Assembly: GCA_030549495.1 (NCBI GenBank) | Contig: JAUIRK010001028.1 | Span: 496,001 to 560,000, forward strand | From: Nectonema munidae | Taxonomy: Eukaryota > Nematomorpha > Nectonematoida > Nectonematidae | Length of the DNA: 64,000 bases | Direction: 5' to 3' | Shown: in pieces, positions 57,331 to 64,000 of the stretch | Layout: each line of letters starts with the position of its first letter | Position numbering within the stretch: position 1 is the first letter of the stretch | Notes under the pieces: generated by a model | Database searches by the model: none | What the model was told of the DNA's origin: nothing | Seen by the model: only the letters and a program-made list of their open reading frames with translations | Made by a program: the position numbers and the translations under genes

Positions 57331-57765
57331 CAGTAAAACCTACGACTTCAACCACCTCTATAATCCGACTACCTCTTTACTTCGACCGGTTTTTACAGTC
57401 TAGTTTATATCTACTTTATTTCACTATTATATAACCTCTCTATCTTGACCACCTCTCAACTCCGAACACCGACCACTTGTTTTTTAAAAATTCCTATGTT
57501 CATAATACGATTTTAACTTCCATAACCGACCGTTACTCGCATGATTTTATATTTGCAATGAAAAATTACTTTTAAATTTTCTTACAACACAGTATACTTT
57601 AATAATAATTCACCATACTATTATGTCGCATTAAAAAAAGTCAAGAAATGTCTCTAATGCTTTCATGAGTTTGAAAACAATTGCACATGTTTATTACATC
57701 ATCAACTGAAAGCAATACAAGCGTAAATTTATGTAGAAGAAGCCAACAAGCATTAGAAAAGTAAA

Positions 57766-57937
57766 AGAACCATATAAAAAATCGATTAAACTGTAATTGA
57801 TAAGTTATTTTGGGAACACACGAACTAAAGAACATGAATATAGAGACAAGCCTTCATAAAGTGTTTTATAAGTTAGAAAAGACACTTTAAGATAATAAAA
57901 AAAAGTAAAATACAACTATTCAGACGAGATTAAGTAA
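57766..57937. repeat. Dispersed repeat A, copy 2, split by Helitron
   Basis: Nearly identical to 51196-51380 (one clear difference, AAATACAAC against AAACACAAC). It continues at 58484 with TTTGATATAAAAAGC. Confidence 0.9.
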
Positions 57938-58483
57938 TCTATATTATAATAAGCTAGCGTGTGTGTGTGTGTGTGTCTGTGTGTCGCTGGAAGCATTCTG
58001 ATTGGTTGAAATTATTTATATATGTGTTTTGTGTGTATTTTTATATGGTGTGATGAGTTTATATGTGTGTATGTGCTTGAAGCATTCTGATTGGTTGAAA
58101 TTATTTATATGTGTTGTGTGTATTTTTATATTGTGTGATGAGTTCATATATCTTTAGTGTGAGTGTCGCTTGAAGCATTCTGATTGGTTGAAATATCTTT
58201 TTTTTATATGATGTAATAGAAAAATACAGAGAAAAGATACAACTATGCTAAAAACTAACCGCCACACCATATAACACTATTAGCAACTCAAAATACACAC
58301 TACCAAGAATCCTATGTTTCGAGCGTAGCCTAAACAAAAATAACTAGCCGGTCCCGTGGTCCTTTTGAGCGAAGCGAATTTGAATTAGCAACTCAATATA
58401 CACACTACCCAGAATCCTATGTTTCGAGCGCAGCGAGAAACACTGTTTCGAGCGAAGCGAGAAACGACCACGGGACCGGCTAG
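57938..58483 (+). mobile_element. Non-autonomous Helitron
   Basis: 546 bp, starting TCTATATTATAATAAGCTAG and ending CCACGGGACCGGCTAG, inserted between A and T with no target duplication. The TC start, CTAG end and AT target are the Helitron signature. It contains a (GT)n run, three tandem units of about 90 bp around 'GAAGCATTCTGATTGGTTGA' (57990, 58079, 58172) and two tandem copies of its 3' region (AGAATCCTATGTTTCGAGCG). CTAGCCGGTCCCGTGGTCC at 58344 is an internal inverted copy of the terminus. No Rep/helicase coding. Confidence 0.9.
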
Positions 58484-59222
58484 TTTGATATAAAAAGCAA
58501 AACAATCATGCTATAAAAAGGCTATAAAAATATGAAATTGAATTCATGATATGCTAACCTTATGTCATTTAATAGATTGTTGAGAAGAAAAAAGAAATGT
58601 ATGAGACATAAATGATACTTTGGAAACACATGGCAGTTGGAAATTATGAATAGAAAAGAATTCCTCACACAGCAAACTTAATCCATTACATAGTCTTACA
58701 TTCATACTCATGTTTTTCATTTATAGCTGAGCTTAGTCGTAAGTTTTTATCATTTCTAAGAGCTTGCATAAAATATGTGATTGTATATTGGATATCTTGA
58801 AAAGTTTTAGTTTGATAAAAATTTCGCCTCTGTTCATACTACTTGGAGATGGCTTGTTTTTTAAGCAAAATTTCATTAAAAAATTACAGGCTCTATCTAT
58901 TTTAAGGAGAGATAAATATGAAAAATGACATAATATATTTTAAAACTAAAGTGGTCTCTATTAGTTTTAGTATTTTGCGTAAAATATAAAGTTTAGCGTG
59001 AATCTAATACTAACTAACAATTATCTTAACTAAAGCTTTTTCTATTTTGACATGACCGCAATGCGGCCTTCAGTTTTTATATAGTAATTTGAAAGTTTAG
59101 GCTTGATCAAACTACCTCTTCAAAGGTCTCACTTATCAATATTACACATATTATAAAAGCGAGAAAACCCGGCCCCCCAAAAAAAAATAGAGTTTGTCCG
59201 ACTTGGTGTATCTGAGAGGTAC
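58484..59222. other. AT-rich interior of the Tigger
   Basis: No supported feature. Confidence 0.4.
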
Positions 59223-59407
59223 ATGATCAAAACGGCCGAAGCTAAAACGTTCAAAAACGAAAACGGTCAAAAATCGAAAACTCTAAAACTGAAACGACCG
59301 GGAAGTAAGAAATCTTAAAGAATCAAATTTTTTTGAATGTAATTAATTTTTTTTTAATTTTTCACCATTTTGGTTTTCGGCCGTTTTTGTTTTTGGCCGT
59401 CTTGACC
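59223..59407. mobile_element. Possible MITE with AACGGCC ends
   Basis: TGATCAAAACGGCCGAAGCT at the left and TTTTTGGCCGTCTTGACCA at the right are inverted; the interior repeats AAAACG and its complement. The target duplication is unclear. Confidence 0.5.
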
Positions 59408-59689
59408 ATCAATCATCTGAGATAGTCGTAGTATCAAGGGCTTAAACTTTATTTCGACAAATACGACCTTGATATTTTTATTAATCTCTTTTTTTTAATA
59501 ATTTTTTCAAAAGTTGTATCCAATAAATCCTATTAGTGTTCATTTCAGAGCTTTTTCATTGATTTTTATGATTTCACTCTTTGTTATTAGTTATAAGAAA
59601 AAAATGGTTTCTCTAGGTAGTTTATATAAACTGTATTATTTTGTTTCTTATTTTGTTTTTCATTTAAGATTTTAAAGAGCTAATTAAAA

Positions 59690-60508
59690 ATGTCACACAA
59701 GCATAAAGAAATTCCATTGTCTGAAAAAGTTAATCTAATCAAGTCTAGCGAGGGTAAAAGTCAAAGAGAGCTTGCTGAGATTTTCCATATTGGAAAAAGA
59801 ACTGTTCAAAATATTTTGAAAAAAAAAATGAATATCTCAAATTTTACGAAGAAAATGCAAACTCATACAAGAAAAGAATTACTATTAGAACTCAAAATGA
59901 AAAAGTGGATCATGCTGTTTGGTTGTGGTTTCAAAGAGCAAGGGGATCCAACATTCCTGTTTCTGGCCCACTTCTTCAAGAGAAATCTCTTTTCGTGGCA
60001 AATAGCCTTAATTTGAAAGATTTCAAGGCATCTAACGGATGGTTGGAAAAATTCCGTTCAAGGCACAATATCAGCTTTTCTAAAATATGCGGAGAACGAG
60101 GCGATGTTGATTTGAATACAGTGGAAGACTGGAAAAATAAAATATCAGTTATTGTTCAAAATTATGAAAAAAGGATATTTTCAACATGGATGAGTTTAGC
60201 TTGTTTTATCGAGCTCTATCCGAAAAATCCTTAACTATAAAGTGTGAAAATTGTACTGGAGGTAAAAAATGAAGGATAGATTAAGTATTGCAGGGTTTGT
60301 CAACATGTTAGGCGAGTTTGAAAGAGTTGTGGTAATTGAAAAATCCGCTAAACCACACTGCTTCCGAAAATTAAATTTGAAAAACTTACCTGTCATATGG
60401 AAGCATAACACAAAAGCATGGATGACATACAAAATATTTGATGAATGCGTACTCTCTTTTAACGACAAAATTAAAAGACAGAAACGAAACTTCTTTTCTC
60501 TCTCGCTT
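59690..60508 (+). pseudogene. Tigger transposase, N-terminal part (CENP-B-like)
   Basis: HKHKEIPLSEKVNLIKSSEG and SQRELAEIFHIGKRTVQNIL (59693-59830) form the first helix-turn-helix (psq/CENP-B N). After a frame change, LKDFKASNGWLEKFRSRHNI (60016) is the CENP-B-type second HTH. In a further frame come 'DEFSLFYRALSEKSLTIK' (about 60186), the first DDE Asp, and KDRLSIAGFVNMLGEF, VVVIEKSAKPHCF, KAWMTYKIFDECVLSFNDKI (60269-60470). It resembles TIGD4/TIGD6-type proteins. It stops before the second catalytic Asp block ('VDNC'); beyond 60508 the sequence is unrelated. Confidence 0.75.
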
Positions 60509-60574
60509 ACTGACTCCGGTTGTACGTAAGCCATATTAGTGCTCTGTTTTAGAAATTAAATACTCTTTCAAGTA

Positions 60575-61285
60575 ATGAGTGAGGAAAAGCCCGACGCGTC
60601 TGTCCTGACGAGAGCTGGTTCCATTACCCTAATGCAAGGTGAACTCCAAGCGCTCCGAGAGCGACTTAGACTTGTGGAATTCAGCACCACACCGAAAACT
60701 GACGAACAAATTCAAAACCTAATTCAAGATCCAAATCCACTGCCAGGAGTCGAACCTAGAGTCACCCTGGGAATGGAAAACAGTAGATATGGAGGCCATG
60801 AGATCTTTGCTCGCGAACTAGCGGCAAAAAGAATAGAAGCTTTCATCAAGAGTACTCGCCAAGCAGGGAGGAACGTCAAAGATGAAGCCATAATAACGCT
60901 ACTCGACGTAGTGGAAAGAAACCTATTTCAACTACCACTACCTGACGTCTTTATCGTTAACAACGTTGCAGCTTTAGCCTGTACCGCCTCACAATCAGGA
61001 TGGGAAGCCGCTCGAAAGGAACTTGGGACGTCATCTATGAACTCCCTCAATATTCCTCACATCATTCAAGCGCCAAAGGCTCCAGCTGCACAATCGTTCT
61101 TTCAGGAAGGGACAGAGCAAGGCCTGTCCAAAAAAGAGCGAAGAAAACGACTTAGAATCATCGACTTCGCACAATCACTCAGAAACCTCACTAATACCTT
61201 TCTGAGTGATAAACCCTTTCAGACAGAGCCTATGCCTCTGTCCCTTTTTGACTCGGACTCCTCTTCGTCAAATGACGACTCTTAG
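60575..61285 (+). CDS. Uncharacterised ORF B in Tigger (possible cargo or virus-like copy)
   Basis: 236 codons, whole, starting ATGAGTGAGG. Not recognised. It begins MSEEKPDASVLTRAGSITLM with a helix rich in Leu, Arg and Glu (QGELQALRERLRLVEF), then a compact middle (ARELAAKRIEAFIKSTRQAG, LPLPDVFIVNNVAALACTAS), a basic patch (SKKERRKRLR at about 188-197) and an acidic Ser/Asp tail. This could suit a small structural or nucleic-acid-binding protein. No signal peptide, membrane segment or zinc finger. It is distinctly richer in G+C than the surrounding Tigger and more like the PIAS exon. It overlaps the next ORF by 14 nt. Alternatives: captured host gene, or fossil of a virus-like element. There is no family match I can defend. 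Confidence 0.6.
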   Translation: MSEEKPDASVLTRAGSITLMQGELQALRERLRLVEFSTTPKTDEQIQNLIQDPNPLPGVEPRVTLGMENSRYGGHEIFARELAAKRIEAFIKSTRQAGRNVKDEAIITLLDVVERNLFQLPLPDVFIVNNVAALACTASQSGWEAARKELGTSSMNSLNIPHIIQAPKAPAAQSFFQEGTEQGLSKKERRKRLRIIDFAQSLRNLTNTFLSDKPFQTEPMPLSLFDSDSSSSNDDS

Positions 61286-61637
61286 TGAAGCTTCTCCCTC
61301 TAAACCATTAACGTCAACGCCTGTTTCAAATCGACATCCAGAGAATGATCCAGAAGAGTTCTTCGATGCCTCAGATTGGCCGCCAGTTGGGGCCATCGAA
61401 AATGAACTCCGAAAGATAAACGTTGAAGAAGCCATGTGGAATCTCGAAGATGATCTGACATGGCCAACGTTAGAAGAAATTGATGAAGTTCTCGAAACAT
61501 CCAAAACGCCCCAAATCCCGGAATCAGCTGAAGAAGACATAGTAATCGAAGATCTTGGAGAAATCCTAAAGGACATTTTTGAGCAGGATTTCCAACAAAT
61601 CCTGCATGAAGACCTGCTTACCACTGATAACTCTTAA
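61272..61637 (+). CDS. Uncharacterised acidic ORF C, overlapping ORF B
   Basis: 121 codons, whole, ATG at 61272-61274 inside the end of ORF B, in a different frame. The protein is acidic and Pro/Ser-rich: HPENDPEEFFDASDWPPVGA, RKINVEEAMWNLEDDLTWPT, EDIVIEDLGEILKDIFEQDF. It is probably largely disordered with short helices, as in acidic cofactor or phosphoprotein-like partners. The pair with overlapping stop and start suggests coupled or leaky translation from one transcript, as seen in some viruses and LINEs. The stop lies 19 bp before the Tigger right end. Function unknown. Confidence 0.55.
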   Translation: MTTLSEASPSKPLTSTPVSNRHPENDPEEFFDASDWPPVGAIENELRKINVEEAMWNLEDDLTWPTLEEIDEVLETSKTPQIPESAEEDIVIEDLGEILKDIFEQDFQQILHEDLLTTDNS

Positions 61638-61689
61638 AATCGACCATTTTAAAGCAGTCAATGGAGTGGTCGAATTATAGAGGTTTTAC

Positions 61690-62410
61690 AAGAAAGTATC
61701 AAAGAAAAGGTAAAAAATAGTTTTTATTTCTAATTATAGTTTGGAAATAAGTATTATGTAGATGTTTTGGTTAGAGGTCTAAGTTTCCAAAGAAAGCGTA
61801 TTTAATTGATTCTGTTTGCTGTTCTACTTCAGTAAATAGTGAAAAAATTACTCAAATAGTTGATGACAAAATAAAGTACTTAGAAATAGAAAGAGGAAAT
61901 TTTGTGCTTCTCATTAGTGATGCAACTACCTACATGAAAAAAGCTGGAAAAAAACTAAAAATTTTATAATTTGATAGCTAGTATCAAAATGTTGATTGTT
62001 AAAAAACCAATAGAGACAAAAGATTTTCAACGAAATAGGCTTACCACCTAAACCCATTGTAACTAGATGGGCATTCTGGTTAAAGTCAGCGTTTTTGTAT
62101 GTCGAAAGTTTGTTGAAGTCAAAAGAATTGTGTGGGACTTCTGTGATCCTGGACTTATTATTGATAGAGCAAAAAACTCTTGTTGTTTCTTCTCTACCGG
62201 ACGATTTGAAAGAAATTTTGAGGTATAAACCTTTATTGGATTTGGTTGAAAAATGCAAAGATGAAGGTTATTGTGTTCAGAAAGCTGATCTTCGTAAAAT
62301 AAAGTTTTTTTTGTTAGATAAACGTTTTATAAATTCTTTTTTAGTCCATTTTTTTGTTTTATAAGTTGATAAAGTCAATATTATAAGGTCAATTTTTCAA
62401 CTTTTTTAGA
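61690..62410 (+). pseudogene. hAT relic (CGGBP1-like type), right half
   Basis: Continues the element cut at 57331: GNKYYVDVLVRGL (about 61743), SVNSEKITQIVDDKIKYLEI then ERGNFVLLISDATTYMKKAG (61829-61945), and KSKELCGTSVILDLLLIEQK, LRYKPLLDLVEKCKDEGY (62113-62270). 'LLISDA..YM..A...LK' is the core of this hAT type. It ends near 62360-62400 in AAAGTCAATATTATAAGGTC, the family's terminal sequence. Broken in several places. Confidence 0.7.
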
Positions 62411-62529
62411 TAAATATTTTTTGCGCTCAAATATGACATTTGTACTGTTTTATGTTTTGTTATTAACCTGTCCTTGATGAAATGTGGTTTCTCAGATGTA
62501 TTTAAGTTACACAAAGTAGTACCAATTCA
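62411..62529. other. Spacer
   Basis: No supported feature. Confidence 0.35.
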
Positions 62530-63200
62530 TAAAAACAAAGATAAAAGCTCTCTTCTCTTTTGATCTTTCAAAGGCTTTTGCTAAGGTTTCTCACGCGATT
62601 ATAATTAAAAATCTTCATCAATGAAATTTGGGTTAAAGTTCACTGCTTTTCCTTGCTTCGTATCTTGAAAATAGAAAACAAATGTTGAAGTGAATGGAAT
62701 TTTTCTCAAGTTTTTTCAATGAGTCCCTCAAAGAAGACTTTTCAATATTGCTATAAATAATATATTTTCACTTTTTTCAATTTCCTCTTTTTACTGAACA
62801 TATAGTTGCTTTTTTCCTATATCTTAGATTAAAAATATGGTGTTGTTAATGTTACTCTAAATAATAATTAAACCTTGAATAAAATTATGTCTAAATAAAT
62901 GGTCATTTCAAAAAAACGTATGGCCTTTGATTATTATTTATAACAAACTGAACTATATGTAATTGATAAAATAAATATACTTGGGCTGACTATTAACAAA
63001 AAATTAAAATTTGGTAATCATGTAAATGTTTAAAATCATGTTGTGTTGGGTTTTTATCTAATGTGACATCTATAAAAATCGAAAGAAAAAGTAGAACAAG
63101 AGAAGATAAATTAATTTCACATAAAAATTTATAGAAATATAAAAAGGCGTCAAAGTTTTATTTTAAATTTCTGCAACCTTATTTTTATTAGAATTATATA
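62530..63200 (+). pseudogene. LINE reverse transcriptase relic
   Basis: Fragments: FSFDLSKAFAKVSHAIIIKN (62557-62620; RT block with the usual 'DLxKAFDxVxH'), YLENRKQ at about 62662, INNIFS at 62755 and 'DKINILGLTINKKLKFGNHV' near 62966. Many frame changes. CR1/Jockey type by layout; too decayed for more. Confidence 0.55.
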
Positions 63201-63369
63201 AAGGGTAACAAAATCTTATAGCAATAATAAAATAATACCCAATAATAAAAAAAAAAAAGTTTAAAGTTTTCGCCGAAATATACTCCTTTTTTAAAAATGA
63301 TGATCTCAAATTTTATTTTATGATGCAAAGTATCAAATCAAGACCATTTTTTCTCTCATAAATAAGGTG

Positions 63370-63560
63370 GTAATTGTTTACTTTTTGGCTACACAACGTC
63401 CAATTGTAAGAAAGATTCTGTTTGCAAATACTGCGCCTCTAATCACGGTTCTAGTTAATTTAGTCAGTTTGAATATACAATCATTATGTAGCAAGTTTGA
63501 CGAAGGAGAAATTTTCATTTATCAATTGGATATCATTTTACCTGAATAATATTCTCCAAG
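63370..63560 (+). pseudogene. LINE fragment: CCHC knuckle and endonuclease start
   Basis: In one frame 'FGYTTSNCKKDSVCKYCAS'-like coding (63379-63440), matching the knuckle at 55984-56070. In the frame after it, VSLNIQSLCSKFDEGEIFIY and QLDIILPE (63463-63549), the opening strand of an APE endonuclease ('NIQSL..KFDEL...I..LDII'). Confidence 0.55.
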
Positions 63561-64000
63561 ATATCTGTTGCTTTTTAAGAGACTTTTCAATAGGAGGGTA
63601 TATATGTATAAATTTGGTGAAACAAGCCTCACTTCATTGAGGCGTAGTGTTTTATGTTTGAAAAGAAAATAAATTCCGATTCCTGGGCGAACAGTTCCAT
63701 GAAAATTATTTTCAGTATCAATCAATACTTTTAGAATTTCCAAATAAATATAATTCTACATAACATTTATATACTTCCCTCGTATAATACCAAATATATC
63801 GATTTTTTCCAAAAAAAAATTGATAGTTTACTTTTCAATAGAGGTAGGAGTGTCACCAATATTTAGATGGTGATTTTGATCTCTTTAAGGTAAGCAATCC
63901 TGCTTTTTCAAAAATTCTATAATATTAACATTTCTAATTCTTTAATGCCAACGATTACTTTGCCAGCCCGACTGGCTACGGATACCCTCATTGATCATTT
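63561..64000. other. No gene recognised
   Basis: AT-rich to the window edge; nothing supported. Confidence 0.4.

Larger units (their letters stand above)
57331..61689 (+). mobile_element. Tigger element inserted in hAT; host of Helitron and ORF pair
   Basis: The left end is CAGTAAAACCTACGACTTCA preceded by TA; the right end is GGTCGAATTATAGAGGTTTTAC. After the shared GTAAAACCT the left end has 16 extra bases, then CTATAATCCGACTACC pairs with the right-end CTATAATTCGACCACT. The terminal bases on the right are altered. Contents: repeat A (57766-57937), Helitron (57938-58483), MITE (59223-59407), N-terminal transposase (59690 to about 60508) and two ORFs (60575-61637) ending 19 bp before the right terminal repeat. 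The transposase lacks its second and third catalytic blocks. Confidence 0.7.

Noticed and set aside
61268-61624. 118-codon minus-strand ORF opposite ORF C
   Set aside because: Antisense of the acidic ORF; Ser- and Arg-rich composition is the expected mirror of Glu/Asp codons.
1-64000. CRISPR arrays, rRNA genes, bacterial operons or LTR retroelements
   Set aside because: No spaced direct repeats of CRISPR type, no rRNA-like sequence, no Shine-Dalgarno-led operons and no paired LTRs with protease or integrase motifs were seen. The domains present are of animal genes and animal transposons.

Overview
The window is animal nuclear DNA. It is very AT-rich, nearly every long open stretch is a decayed transposase or reverse transcriptase, and the only clear host gene is a PIAS-family SUMO E3 ligase split by very long introns. 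The repertoire (piggyBac, several hAT types, Tigger/pogo, CR1/L2-like LINEs, Helitron, TTAA MITEs) and the PIAS exons suggest an invertebrate, most likely an arthropod and possibly a crustacean. That last step is a guess.

Host gene: PIAS lies on the minus strand from 27306 to about 3268. One long exon (26337-27306) carries the SAP and PINIT domains. A 13.6 kb intron full of transposons follows, then the SP-RING exon (12514-12748), then at least 9 kb of intron, and a C-terminal exon with the SUMO-interacting motif (3268-3536). The junction between exon 1 and the SP-RING exon is convincing. One short exon between the SP-RING and SIM exons was not found.

Region by region: 0.3-9 kb holds short TTAA-flanked MITEs, a hAT MITE and a Tigger relic. 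9-18.5 kb holds a piggyBac, a Tigger containing two nested MITEs, a complete non-autonomous hAT, a 312 bp MITE, a LINE tail and another piggyBac. 18.5-26 kb and 40.4-47 kb carry the same two blocks (a ZBED5-type hAT and a 2.2-2.6 kb repeat) in mirror-image order. 28-31 kb has a hAT-like relic and a fragment of an unrecognised gene family. 31.3-36.4 kb is a (TCA)n array with two LINE copies embedded in it. 36.6-40.4 kb holds MITEs and tandem repeats, one block of which is repeated at 54.1-54.9 kb. 48.7-50.7 kb is a hAT with recognisable ends. 51-56 kb has a repeated AT-rich family, a tRNA-derived SINE and LINE ORF1 relics.

The most interesting stretch is 56.2-62.4 kb, a nest: a hAT relic split by a Tigger element, which itself contains a Helitron, a MITE, the N-terminal half of a Tigger transposase and, directly inside its right end, two uninterrupted overlapping ORFs (60575-61285 and 61272-61637). 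These are richer in G+C than their surroundings and I do not recognise them. They could be cargo captured by the transposon, or a copied virus-like or host sequence.

The other notable signal is a set of about twelve TTAA-flanked MITEs that share a constant core (AGCAGACGAT and its complement). Their terminal repeats, and a short palindrome just inside one end, differ from subfamily to subfamily.
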